A stretch of DNA of 64,000 nt from Bacteroidota bacterium (GTDB taxonomy: Bacteria; Bacteroidota; Bacteroidia; UKL13-3), in the NCBI GenBank assembly GCA_027484685.1, contig JAIXSO010000047.1, forward strand, positions 186,001 through 250,000, written 5' to 3'. This document shows positions 43,197 through 54,300 of the stretch, in pieces. The notes under the pieces are model-generated. The model worked only from the letters and a program-made list of their open reading frames with translations, did no database searches and was not told where the DNA came from. How positions within the stretch are numbered: position 1 is the stretch's first letter; every line of letters starts with the position of its first letter. Position numbers and translations under genes: made by a program.

Positions 43197-44485
43197 AGTG
43201 CAACATTTTTAAATTCATCATTTGTCACAAATGATTTTTCAGTAATTAATCGTAATTTTTCAGGGTTACCGTATATATGTTTTATCAAGTTAAAAAGAAC
43301 CGTTACGGCTATCTGGCTATTGTTCTCCTCTTTTAAAATTCTAAAAAATACATCAGATAAATTAAGTTGGTCTCTCAATGCTATTTCGGATAAAATAAAA
43401 TTTTCCCATTTTCGAATCGTTTCAATTTCCTTAATTTTCGCAAGTACTTTTTCCTTGTTTTCACGAATAACTTTTTCGTTCTGTTTATACTGCTTTCGTT
43501 CTTTTGGTTTAGGTGGAAAAAGTTCCTTATCTCTACTAATTATGGTAAAATACGGTGTAGGTATATGTATGACAGGACATAAAATGTCCTGAGGGAAAAC
43601 AATATTCTTTTTATTGTTCAGTTCACTATTCTTAAGAAGAAATGCAATAAATTTTTCAATTTTGGAATTGAATGCAGGCTTGTTTAAAGTCGAAAAAAGT
43701 TGACGAATTTTAGGCTGAATCCGGTCTAATTTTCGATCAATTGAATTTAATCGATCATTGATATATTTAATAAAGGAATATACCTCAAAAATCAAGCTAT
43801 TAATCTCATTATCAAAATTGTCTTTCTGTTCCAATAAACCTCTCATCGTTTTGGTTTCAGAGTAGGCGGATCGTAATTCTTTAACGTGAGATTGAGATTT
43901 TGTTAATCGTTCTTCGGTTGCTACTAAAACATCAATAAAACTTTGGTTTAGCATATTTGTTTCTTTCTTTAAATCTTCAATTGATAGAGAAATTTGGCGA
44001 TCAAGAAAGTCTATTTGTTCTCTTAAGTCGGGTTCGTATTTTTCAAATTCATCTTCTAACCAAAATCTAAGATCATCAGAGTTTCTCAAACTGTTTGTCA
44101 GATGAATACATATTTTCTGAATTCGGGTTGGATTAAAGGCTCCCTGTAAAGTTTCTTTTGCATGTTTACAAAATTTATATGCATAATCTTTGAAATAGTA
44201 CTTTTGAGTTTGTTGGTCATAATCCAAGAAGTATTCTTGTAAGTTCATTATCTGTTCACTATAAACTTCTTTAGGATAACGCTCTTTGGTTATATAAATT
44301 TGCTCAAATGCTTCATGTAAATCTTTTTCCGTAAATTTACCATCTTCAAAGGTTTTATTTTCAATTTTCTCAAAAATTAGGACAATAGCCAATCCCACCT
44401 CTCTTTCTGGGAAAAGAAGTTTATAAGTTTTATCTTCGTTTAGTATCTTAACGAAGTCAAAGTTTATATTAGCACTTTCACTCAA
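43166..44485 (-). CDS. jetA: Wadjet kleisin-like subunit JetA (MukF-like)
   Basis: A 439-residue mostly helical protein, first gene of the operon. An N-terminal winged-helix-like part (LLFPEREVGLAIVLIFEKIENKTFEDGKFTEKDLHEAF) is followed by helical bundle and coiled-coil segments (LREQIDFLDRQISLSIEDLKKETNMLNQSFIDVLVATEERL), as in kleisins of the MukF type. The start is TTG at 44485 with a stop codon 9 bases upstream and no ATG nearby. I call it JetA from position and layout; the Wadjet subtype (I, II or III) cannot be fixed by eye. Upstream is the non-coding hairpin block. Confidence 0.82.
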   Translation of the reverse strand: MSESANINFDFVKILNEDKTYKLLFPEREVGLAIVLIFEKIENKTFEDGKFTEKDLHEAFEQIYITKERYPKEVYSEQIMNLQEYFLDYDQQTQKYYFKDYAYKFCKHAKETLQGAFNPTRIQKICIHLTNSLRNSDDLRFWLEDEFEKYEPDLREQIDFLDRQISLSIEDLKKETNMLNQSFIDVLVATEERLTKSQSHVKELRSAYSETKTMRGLLEQKDNFDNEINSLIFEVYSFIKYINDRLNSIDRKLDRIQPKIRQLFSTLNKPAFNSKIEKFIAFLLKNSELNNKKNIVFPQDILCPVIHIPTPYFTIISRDKELFPPKPKERKQYKQNEKVIRENKEKVLAKIKEIETIRKWENFILSEIALRDQLNLSDVFFRILKEENNSQIAVTVLFNLIKHIYGNPEKLRLITEKSFVTNDEFKNVALWKMLITKLQ

Positions 44486-44723
44486 ATTTGATTAGTATTA
44501 TTTTTTACATTTACATTTTAGGGACTATTAAGTTTTCTTAAAATCAAAACTTGAAGTAGATAAACACAGTCTCGAATATAATAATAAAATTTCTTAACTA
44601 ATAAAGATTATACACAAATATTCTTTGATATTAAAAGTTAGGAAACTTTTTAATTAATTGTACTTCCAATAAATAAATATAATTTGATATTATTATTTTA
44701 AAATCGGTAAAAAGGTGTTCACT

Positions 44724-45180
44724 GCATCAATACAATACAAAAAGATATGCCAAAGCTATATAACAGTTTTGTTTTGCATACTTTCAAAAACAGACAAAAC
44801 ACTTATATAGCCCTTTCAGGGTTTCACTTTGGCATACTTTTCATTGCATTGATTTCTTTCATCAGTAACCTCCTGCATACTGTATAGAAGCTTTACTCAT
44901 CTTTTGTAATTTGATTCCCTGCTTCGCCCGGGAACAAATTACTTTTAATTTCATTTCAGCATCTATACAGTCTGACGGTTACTATTTTAGGCTCGCCAGC
45001 TTGCAGTTCATGGCTTCGTTTTTGATATGATTTTTGATGATTTTCAAAAATCTCACCAAAACCTCGTGTTTTCAACATAGGTCATTCCCGTACTTCGTAC
45101 TCTTTATATTCCACCATGAACTGCACTCGCTGGTGGCTCGCAACACACCCAACGCAATTGCATTGCATTAGGTTTACCTA
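44724..45180. other. Non-coding block of three long imperfect hairpins plus a small one
   Basis: Hairpin 1 (44726-44853): ATCAATACAAT/ATTGCATTGAT, AAAAG-A-TATGCCAAAG with CTTTGGCATACTTTT (44827-44841), CTATATAA/TTATATAG (44756/44803), GTTTTGT/ACAAAAC. Hairpin 2 (44864-44983): AGTAACC/GGTTACT, ACTGTATAGA/TCTATACAGT (44879/44962), GTAATTTG/CAAATTAC. Hairpin 3 (45002-45125): perfect 12-bp TGCAGTTCATGG/CCATGAACTGCA enclosing an inner GATTTTTGA/TCAAAAATC hairpin. A small TAGG-TTTA-CCTA hairpin follows at 45169. No sizeable reading frame is present. It could be a structured RNA, a mobile-element remnant or a repeat. The rest of 44486-45339 (44486-44720 and 45190-45339) is plain AT-rich DNA. Confidence 0.75.
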
Positions 45181-45339
45181 GACACGCTCAAGGCTGTTTT
45201 ACCTATATTGAGTTAATTTTTACAAAATAAATCAACATCCATTTATTACGTATAAAGCTTTTTTAATAAATCAAATAGAAAAAAACCATATTCACTTTTA
45301 TGGAATTGTTTTTACAAATTGCATCAATAATAATATCAA

Positions 45340-46851
45340 CTAAAACTTAAACTTTTGTAGAAAGAATTTTGGTTTCCAATTAAATGATCCTTCAATATAA
45401 TTATATAAAATCAACTCATTATTTATAGCAAATGATTTCAATGGAACTAAATAACCAAACTTATTACCATTATCAATTACCGAAATATTTTTATTGCCTG
45501 TTTCATTTAATATTTGAAACTTCATTAAATTGATTTTTCCTTTAAAGGTAGAGTAAACATCAGTTGTATATCTTGGTGATTTTTTTATTAGTTGATGGTT
45601 TTTTTCGCTATCAAACATAATGAAATTGATGGAGTTATCGTCTTGATATAATGTAAAAGAAAAATAACCTTTGTTGTATAATTCAGCTGGTGTATAATCG
45701 TATTCAGATTCATCTAATCTTGGAATAATTTGAGACCAAAGCATTTCTCCATTTGGTTTAATACAAACTATTAAAATATCTAAATCTTTTGTAATATATG
45801 ATAATTTGTTATATGTATAGTTTCCATTTTGAACTGATGTGTTTTGTTTAATTACTTTTCTTTGTTGGGTAACTAAAACTATATTTCCAGCTTTGTTAAA
45901 AAAATATCTTTTTAATTCGTGAAAAGGAATGAAAGCACCGATTTTTTCGTTTTCTTTTGTTAGGTAATTATTAGTAAATTCCTTTGTAAATGCTGATTTA
46001 GCAATCTCTGATACGTTTCCCGTTTTAATATCAATAGTGTATAAAAATGTGCCTTTAAAACTATTGCCTTCATCTGAATAAAAACCAGAAAAATAAAACT
46101 TGTTATCTAAAGTGTTTTCAAGTGCATTTAAGGTTAAATAGTTAATTTGAGCTGTATCTATTTTATGATCGAATAATACATTATCTTGTGTGTTAAATAT
46201 TATAGTACGATAATCATTGATGGCTTTACCAATTAATAAATAATTTCCATTTTCAGTTACATATTCATATTTAACTTTAATCTCATTCCATTTATAATTC
46301 AACTGTTGCTTAGTAACTTTTTCTACCTCATATTTTTCGTTCACAATAGTTGATACTAGGTTAATGTTTTTATCGGCATCTAAGTAACCTTTATCTAAAA
46401 ATTCAAATTTTTGCATTTTATTTAGGTAGTATATTTCACAAGTATTTCCCATTGGGGCGCTAAACACATGTTTCCATTCATTTATGGTTAACAAATCTTC
46501 GTTTAAAACAGTAACTAAAAACTCACCATTTTTGGTTGTCATGTTATTAATAAGACCCCATAAGTAAATTTTATCACCAATAATAAATTCTTTTTGTCTG
46601 TAAAATTCAGTGTTAACAATAGGTTTTTGAACCTCCACTGTTTTTTCTAATTCCAATGCATAGTTAAACACAGATATAAAAGTTTTTATATTATCTGTTT
46701 CTAAAAAATAGAATTTACTACCAATTTTACCTAAAAAAATTTGGTATTTACTAACCAATTTTTGAGTAGTACCTTTGGTAATGTTGGGTTGAGCAATACT
46801 ACAATTTACAAAAAGTAAAGCAGTTACAATTATTAAAAATAGTCTTTTCAT
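45340..46851 (-). CDS. Secreted hypothetical protein, beta-propeller-like
   Basis: A 503-residue protein with a signal peptide (MKRLFLIIVTALLFVNCSIAQ). The mature part is a series of beta-strand-rich repeats: FYFLETDNIKTFISVFNYALELE, KIYLWGLINNMTTKNGEFLVTVLNEDLLTINEW, GNYLLIGKAINDYRTIIFNTQDN, KFYFSGFYSDEGNSFKGTFLYTIDIKTG. This looks like a propeller of readout-type blades, but I do not recognise a named family. There is no T9SS tail. It lies downstream of the RHS cluster on the same strand, separated by a structured intergenic region, so it may be independent. Confidence 0.75.
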   Translation of the reverse strand: MKRLFLIIVTALLFVNCSIAQPNITKGTTQKLVSKYQIFLGKIGSKFYFLETDNIKTFISVFNYALELEKTVEVQKPIVNTEFYRQKEFIIGDKIYLWGLINNMTTKNGEFLVTVLNEDLLTINEWKHVFSAPMGNTCEIYYLNKMQKFEFLDKGYLDADKNINLVSTIVNEKYEVEKVTKQQLNYKWNEIKVKYEYVTENGNYLLIGKAINDYRTIIFNTQDNVLFDHKIDTAQINYLTLNALENTLDNKFYFSGFYSDEGNSFKGTFLYTIDIKTGNVSEIAKSAFTKEFTNNYLTKENEKIGAFIPFHELKRYFFNKAGNIVLVTQQRKVIKQNTSVQNGNYTYNKLSYITKDLDILIVCIKPNGEMLWSQIIPRLDESEYDYTPAELYNKGYFSFTLYQDDNSINFIMFDSEKNHQLIKKSPRYTTDVYSTFKGKINLMKFQILNETGNKNISVIDNGNKFGYLVPLKSFAINNELILYNYIEGSFNWKPKFFLQKFKF

Positions 46852-46984
46852 TGTTAATTAGTTTTAGTTGCAAATAAACTAAGTTAATAGTTTTTTTAGC
46901 TAATTTATAATGCTAAATGAGTTTATTATTAAAAGTCTTATTTATTTAAAAAGCTGCTTTACTAAATAGCTAAATCGGTTTTGG

Positions 46985-47200
46985 TTTTAGTTAGAGTTAC
47001 AAACTCTTTTTTCATTTTAAATCCGTAGTCCCTCCGCTTTGGCTTGGCTTCAGACTACTGATAGTAGGGTAATTAGACCTTTTTAATAGTATTGAAACTT
47101 AAAAAGGCCATAGTGGTCACAGCGTTAAATCATTAGTGCAGTTAACTATTTAGCCCATCCGCTAGTGCATGGTGTGCCGTGAACAAGCTAGGCCTTTTGT
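46985..47200. other. Intergenic region with several short inverted repeats
   Basis: Stems at GTAGTC/GACTAC (47025/47053), CTAC/GTAG (47055/47064), CCTTTTTAA/TTAAAAAGG (47078/47099) and TGAACAA/TTGTTCA (47180/47197). The DNA is less AT-rich than its flanks and no frame is apparent. The 46852-46984 part is plain AT-rich and should hold the promoter of the 503-residue protein. Confidence 0.55.
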
Positions 47201-47623
47201 TCACTTTTTTTCAATCCAAAATTTTAGACAATTTACTTTTTCTCTTACCCTCCATTCTTTAACTTTGTCTGGTTGGTAAGGAAACATATTTATACAATCT
47301 TCTTGATTTATGTAGTATAAAATAATATTTGCTTCCCAATCATATTGCCCATTTTGCAACTCGTATTTGAGATACTTTATTAATTCTTCTTTGTTTGAAT
47401 AATTATCAATTTTATCTTTTAATTCTAAATCTGACATATTCATTAAGTTTCTAATTCCTATTACTTCGCCTTTATCATTTCTTATTCTTACATTAAATGA
47501 TATTGAACAATTTAAGGTTGATGGTTTTATACTTTTAAAAATATCATTCACATTATCTTTTGTTTGCACTGACATATTCCAAGTTGCCATCAAAAATGAA
47601 AAAATTAATATTATTGGCTTCAT
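47201..47623 (-). CDS. Small secreted hypothetical protein
   Basis: A 140-residue protein with a probable signal peptide (MKPIILIFSFLMATWNMSVQ). The mature part is DNVNDIFKSIKPSTLNCSISFNVRIRNDKGEVIG, helical NKEELIKYLKYELQNGQYDWEANIILYYINQEDC, and a C-terminal Trp/Lys-rich end. Three Cys are present. Family unknown. It is part of the run of small genes after the RHS toxin-like gene and could be an extra immunity or accessory gene, by position only. Confidence 0.6.
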   Translation of the reverse strand: MKPIILIFSFLMATWNMSVQTKDNVNDIFKSIKPSTLNCSISFNVRIRNDKGEVIGIRNLMNMSDLELKDKIDNYSNKEELIKYLKYELQNGQYDWEANIILYYINQEDCINMFPYQPDKVKEWRVREKVNCLKFWIEKK

Positions 47624-47650
47624 TTGTTACATTTTTTAAATTTACATTAT

Positions 47651-47965
47651 CTAATTTACTCCACCATTTGGTGATGTTGTATCGGCTGGTGTTGTTGCTG
47701 GTGCTGTTGCTGGTGCTGTTGTATCAGTTGGTGGTGTTTCATTTTTCTTTGCATCTTCACCTTGCTTTTTATATGCGTCATATTGTTTGCCATAAACATC
47801 TGATAATTTTTCTTTCTTACCATTTGTATTTATGAAAGCTTTTTCATAACCTAATTTTGCAATTTGTTTTATTAAATCTGCTTTTTTTAATTTCCCTGCC
47901 TTATAATCTGCTATTTGTTTATTAAAGGCTGAAAAATTCGGGTCGTTAATGTGATAATGAATCAA
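47651..47965 (-). CDS. Orphan fragment-like small protein with Thr/Pro/Ala tail
   Basis: A 104-residue frame beginning at TTG 47965, two codons after the stop of the preceding 132-residue gene and in the same frame. The N-terminal 75 residues (IHYHINDPNFSAFNKQIADYKAGKLKKADLIKQI, KAFINTNGKKEKLSDVYGKQY) look like an internal piece of a larger protein. The end is low-complexity (TTAPATAPATTPADTTSP) encoded by a GTTGTTGCTGGTGCT-type repeat on the plus strand. It lacks a signal peptide and a good start codon, so it may be a displaced C-terminal module or a translated readthrough extension. Confidence 0.4.
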   Translation of the reverse strand: MIHYHINDPNFSAFNKQIADYKAGKLKKADLIKQIAKLGYEKAFINTNGKKEKLSDVYGKQYDAYKKQGEDAKKNETPPTDTTAPATAPATTPADTTSPNGGVN

Positions 47966-47971
47966 GTATAT

Positions 47972-48370
47972 TTACTCATATAATCCGTCACCAATATCTT
48001 CCCAGTTATAGTGCTTCCATGTAGTCCTATCGGTTAATACAGATTTTGCTTCCTCTTGCGTGTAATCACGCATCCAATTAAGACGCCCACATGTTCTATC
48101 TTCAACCAATATACCACCGCGTATTTTAATTGAATCGCCCCATCCAATATTTGCTTCAAAATCTAACATTGGATGAAGTGATACAAAACAATTAGGATCT
48201 TCTTCTCGAAATATCTTAATATAACTTTCCTGACTAGGTCTTAATGAATGCACCCATTCGAATACGAGTTTTGTTTTTCCGTCAGGAGAAATCACATAAT
48301 GACGACTATTCAAATTCCAAATTGTGAAAAATACAAAGAATAGGACAATTATAAAAACACCTCTTTTCAT
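47972..48370 (-). CDS. Candidate immunity protein for the RHS toxin (membrane-anchored)
   Basis: A 132-residue protein whose ATG overlaps the RHS stop codon by ATGA, the usual place for an immunity gene. It has an N-terminal hydrophobic anchor (GVFIIVLFFVFFTIWNL), then a beta-rich domain (HYVISPDGKTKLVFEWVHSL, SYIKIFREEDPNCFVSLHP, DSIKIRGGILVEDRTCGRLNW) and the acidic C-terminus WEDIGDGLYE. I do not recognise the family. The role is inferred from position, size and translational coupling. Confidence 0.6.
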   Translation of the reverse strand: MKRGVFIIVLFFVFFTIWNLNSRHYVISPDGKTKLVFEWVHSLRPSQESYIKIFREEDPNCFVSLHPMLDFEANIGWGDSIKIRGGILVEDRTCGRLNWMRDYTQEEAKSVLTDRTTWKHYNWEDIGDGLYE

Positions 48371-51300
48371 TTCACAAACTGATTAAATCCAACTCTTTGT
48401 AAATCTTCAGAAACTTTATCGTCAGCAAATATTGGTCTTGGACCGCTAGATGAGAAACCATTTATCGCATATCCAAGAATCTGTTGGTCAAGAAAATTTA
48501 TTCCCGCCTTTAAAACAAAAAGAAATCCCGTTTTATTGTTATTACTTTGATACGCTCCAAATCCAGACAACCAAATGCTTTCTGATGTTCCTGTCATCGC
48601 CATCGCTCTTCCAGCAAAGAAATTCCCTTGGTCTCGCCTTGTCATTATGATGCTTCCATTATAAAACGAGGCTTCATAAACATAACTCAATCGCTCTTCT
48701 GCGGTCGCCTCATCCCATTTTTTTCCAGTAGATTGTTCAAAACCCCAAGACTTGATATCGTAAATACCTCCATTACCAGCATTTTTTTTATAATGCTCAA
48801 AGGAGCCAGATGAGTTACTTAAAATGTAATTGCCCAAAGTTTTGGTAGCGAGGTATATTTTTGAGAAGGCAAGCATATTAAAGTTGACATGTCCTCTCCA
48901 TTGACCTTCAGGAGTTAAAAAACTGCGTTCTGACAGTGTCTCACCAATTTTAGTGCCTGATTTTTTGTATTCTTCTATTTTACTTTCGTCAAAATTGTCT
49001 ACTGTAACACCATCAACTTTGTATACTCCTTTATCCCCATCAAGTTTACCGCCTACGACATTTCCATTCTTGTCAAGAATAGTTGAGTTTTTACCTTTTC
49101 CAGTTCTGTCAGTGAATACGAGAGGATTACCCTCGGTATAGTTGTATGGGGTATGACTTGGATACTTACAGAAAAGTGGGTCCGTTGACAACCAAACACC
49201 GATCCGTGAGTCATAAATTCTAAACTCAGTGTTGTAACTATTCCCATCTCCTTTTATCTCATTATCCTTCTCAAGACCAGTAAACCCAAACCTATAATCA
49301 CTATTAGGCTCAGTATAACTCCTACCAGCCAAAGGTGCACCGAAAGCACTGTAATCATTTGCACTCACCACATCAGCAGTGTAGCTTGTAACTATACTTG
49401 TAGAGCATACCTGTATTTTCTTATCACTTACCACTACTAAAACATTACCTAAATGGTTACTTAGTTCATAATTTTTACAACCACGTTTTAAGGTAAATAA
49501 TGAAAAACTTTGGGTGGCATAATAATATGCTGTTGTATCCACATTGGTAAAGCTTCCATTGTTTACATCGCTATAAAATTTAACATTTACTAAATTGGTT
49601 TTATTAGCATAAATACCAATCCTGCTGCTGCCATAAACATGCCACTCACTTAAGCTAAAACTATCGCGGTATGCTTTTGAAACATTAAAGTATTTTACCA
49701 AAATATTATCGTAAGTAACTTGGCCAAAATAGGTTTTTATTTTTTCAAAATACTGTTCCATGGTATGGGTAGCTTTAGATTGTTGCCAAACTGCTGCTCT
49801 GCTTCTTAGCTCTGTAACAGCATATTGCACAAAGTTATTTTTTTGATTGGTTTTATACCATTGCAATATAGTATTATTATTAAAAGTGGCAAGTATTACA
49901 CTTTGTAACATACTTTGGTCTGAATTATAAAGCAAATTATACAAGTCTGTTTTGGTATAAAACGTTTTAACTTGGCTTACAAAACTACTATAATTATTTA
50001 AAAAATACTCCCTTACAAAATCTTGTAATATTGGCACTGGCTGTATTTGCAAAACAATATTCATTTTAGTATTACAATCGGTAAAACCTGGCCAATTGGC
50101 ATTAAGCCAATCTCTTACCACAGTAACACTACTATTTGTTTTAATCCAATCAATTGCTTGATTTACATCCGTCCAACTATTTCCACTTAAGCTAACAAAC
50201 ATACTTTCAAATTGACCAGGATCAGACATATACAATGCCATCATATATTCATCAAAATGAGATTCAAGCATAAAGTCCGTAATATCTACCCCACTATTGC
50301 ACAAAATAATTAAAAAAGGCAATATGTTATTATCATGGAAAAGTTGATTATTTACCGCATTAACCAACGTATTTGCATCATATTGGTCAATAATTGCGTT
50401 CATATTATATTCTAAATCAGCATTTACATAGTCAAATAAGTTTAGGTGAGTTAATATGATACCAGCTTTATTACTATCAACCGCATTTTTATATAAACTA
50501 TCAGCTAAGTTATTTGTACTTTGATAGGTATTACTAATAAATCCACCAAATGCACTTACACCAGCTACTTTAATAATGGTATCGTTAATTCCCTTGTACT
50601 TTATACTATCGTAATCAATTATTTTATTGAAATTTCGTTCGTAAGTAGCTAAAATATTTCCTTGTGCATCGCGCACATAATATGTATAAATTTTATAGCT
50701 ATTGGCTAGTTTTGGTATTACTACTTTTAGCACCCTATGTCCATCGGGGGTGTATTGGAAAGCCAAATCAGGTTTAGTACTGGTAACTTTTCTTTTTATA
50801 TTGGTAATTTTTCCATACACATTCCAAGTTATGGTATCTATCTCCTCTGCCTCATCATGTATTAAATTACCAATTGCATCATAAAAATAATTGGTACTAG
50901 TTTGGTTATCTATATCGTCACTATAATTAGTGGCACTTACTCCATCAGTAACTCTTTTTAATTGATTGGTGTTAGCATAATATTCATAACCTAAACTATC
51001 TAATGCTAATTTAGTTGAATTCCCTCTTCTTACTTGGGTAAGAATATTTCCATTTGCATCGTATGTAAATCTATTATGGTAGTCATTCATGGCCGATCCT
51101 GTGTTTCTCCATGCGTTAGTTGAACTATCATAATTGTTCCAAGCATTCATATTTATCAGTCTATTTAACTGATCGTATTTATAAGCATAAGCCATAGGTG
51201 TGTTTCCAAACTTACTTATACTTAAAGCCATCATTCTAATATTTCCATTATATAAATTTGGAGCACTACCAGAAACTGTGCTTCCTCCCAATTTTGCTTC

Positions 51301-54300
51301 AAAATTTGAATTATCCGCAAAATAATTAGCTGAATTATAATCTCCTTGGAAATAGCTTAAAGTAAATCCATAAACATCTTGGGCAAATGAAGCATTTTCA
51401 TTTCCTGATAGGTTTTTATTCCCATCTTTACCCATATCTCTATTTGAATTAGCCGTTGTGGCATTTACCCCCTTAAGCCAACCTTGTATAGTGTAAGCAT
51501 AGTCAACACCTTGCACTTGATGAGAACCTAGTTCGGTTCTGGCCAAAGGCCCATGCAGGTAATAATAGTATTTGGCATCTAAATCTATTACTGTGTTATT
51601 TGGTCCACTATAAACCTCGGTAAGTCTCAAATCTGCATCGTAAGTGTACAGATGATCATATTCGTCAATACTTCCTTTTTGATAAACGACACTGTTTACT
51701 TTTCCACTCAATAAATCATAGTCATAATCCACAGTTTTATAATCTTGTCCCATAGTTTTTAAGCCAGGAACTTCCCTTAATAACCTCTTCACATTGCCAT
51801 GTATATCATAACTATAATGCACTGCATGATCATAAGTAGTGGCATTAAATTCTTTATACGTGCTATAAGCCACTCTGCTTCTTAAATTTTCGGGCTTAAA
51901 TAAAATAGTATCAAGCACATTATTATTTACTTGATCATAATAAGTATTGGTTATTTGTCGCTTATTGGTGCTTGATAACCAAGAGTTCAAATTAGCAGTA
52001 TCTTTTGATACGCCTTGATTCATGGCAGTAGTTTTATAAATTTCGCCCACCTCTTTTATTCGGCCTAAACCATCAAATAAAGTATAACTATAATAATTGG
52101 TTTGCGCCTGTTTAGCATTTTGCGATACAGCCAATCTACCTATAAAATCATAATAGAATTTACTCTCACCTGCATCTGGTGTTTTTTGCCAACTTATCTG
52201 ATTTAAAGTATTGTATCTATAATGTGTTACTAAATTATGAGCAGGAATTTTTAAAATCGAACTTTGATGTGTTCTATAATAATCAACTGAATCAGTAGCC
52301 ACATCATTAAGAGGCGCAATACCAGCAGGAGGTACTGTTTTGACCAAATTTCCTGATTGGTCATAATAATATAAAGTATAATGATATTGTCTTTCATTAT
52401 ATCGCATTTGGAAAGTTTCGGATCCATTTAACCGCAAACATTTAGCATAATAACTGCTTTTAAATGATATTCTTAATGAGTCTGTATATCGCTGCCATGC
52501 ATAATCAGCATTAATTTTCGCAGCAATTCGTATACGCTCCCTACAAGGATCAAAAAGAACAACAGGACTGGTTTGTGTAGCTGGTCTATTGCATAATTTT
52601 AAACAACAATTAATTGATTTTGCCAAATTCCATCCTGTTACTTTACCTGTTAAATAGATGGTATCATATTTTGTAGAATTAATTGTACCTGGTCTTTGAA
52701 CAATGGCATATATTGAAAATGTTTTGATAGTTTGCGTATCGCAGCCAAGGTCATTTCTTAACCTTATTCCAAAAAATTTCCTAATGGTGAGGAAGTTGCC
52801 TCTTTTAAATGGTTCAGCAAAAACTAATTCTATATCTTTAGTATTTGAAACAGAATCAAACATTCTTATATTTAATTTATTATCTGTTAGCGCAATTACT
52901 CTATATTTTAAAGAACTAGGTACATTGCTATTATAAAGCGGAGTTTGATAATATTTTTTGTATTTAGGATACATACGCCACCAAGTTTTAGTAAGCTTAT
53001 TTACCACTACGCCATTATTTAAGGTTTCGGCATTATGTGTAAGTGTATCTAAATAATTTTGAATATATAAAAGTAATGGATCAGGAATATAACAAGTTTC
53101 GCATTGCTTAACTACTATTGGATTATCAGACCCATAACCAAGAGAATTGTTACAAGACATATTTTTTCTATAAGAAGTACTATAAGTCTTGTTTTTTAAG
53201 TACGATTTTATCAAAGTAGGAAGTGCTTCTAATTGATCTTCATTTAATTGACATAAACATCCATTTAGGTCCATAAATTCAAGAATTTCCTTAATAGAGC
53301 TAAATTTTTTAAAGAAAGGTGCTTTATTAAAACTATCATTAACTGCCATTACTACAGAATCTTCATAACGTCTTCCAGCCTCATAAATCTTCATTGTTGA
53401 ATCATACTGCATTTTATATGCAACTTTAAAAGCTGAATCATGGTTATTTCCTGTAGCAGCCAAAACACTTGCATAAACTGATTGATAGTATGGCATATTT
53501 GAGTAATTCGAAAACGATGAATCAGCAAAATGTAATAAGTAAATAGCTGAATCTTGTAAGCTAGCTGCCTTATTTTTCATTCTATTAACAACATCAAAAC
53601 AAGATAACATTGCTTTGTAAGGAGTAGATGTTGATTCGCAAGAATAACATGAAAGCGCTCCAGGAATACTAATATTTTGAGAATTAGGAGGTAGTGCTTC
53701 CATTACAGCTTTTAAATAACTAGCAGACTCACCACTCCAATTTGCATTTGCAGAATAAGAAGAAAAAATAGGTTGATCTCCATTCCAACCAGTTGGCTCT
53801 TGACTTAATTCAAATGCTTTTGCACACATCTGTTTTAAAGTATCAATATTAGTAATATCAAAATTTGTTGAATCCTTAAAATATGCCGCAAATGATTTTG
53901 TTGTATTTGCCGAAGTGGAATCATTTTTATACTTTTCATACCAAGAGAGTATATTGTTACAACCACACACATCAATTTGCCTTTTGCAACTATTATCGCA
54001 TTGCATAAATTCTGGTAAACTTTCCGAAATTGGATTGTTTTGAAGTGCATTACTAAGTATACTAGACCTAGTTGATCCATCTGATGTATTTTTGCGCCAT
54101 TGATTTGGTGCCCAATCTGAAGGTAAAACACAAGGCTCTGGTTCTGCAAAATTAATTGTACTACTTATACCATTTACCGCCCTACAGCAAATTTTAGCTA
54201 ACGTATCAAAACTACTTAACTCATGGTAATTATTATACGCACCAGCAAAATACTGAGACGCGTTTTTTAAATAAGAATAATCTGTTGTTTTTTTAGCTTC

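Noticed and set aside
44724-45180. Group II intron or insertion sequence
   Set aside because: No domain V-like hairpin, reverse transcriptase, transposase frame or target duplication could be found. Left as an unexplained structured block.
47560-47835. Plus-strand 91-residue Leu-rich frame
   Set aside because: It is the opposite strand of the Thr/Pro/Ala low-complexity repeat and the flanking genes. The apparent hydrophobicity is an artefact.
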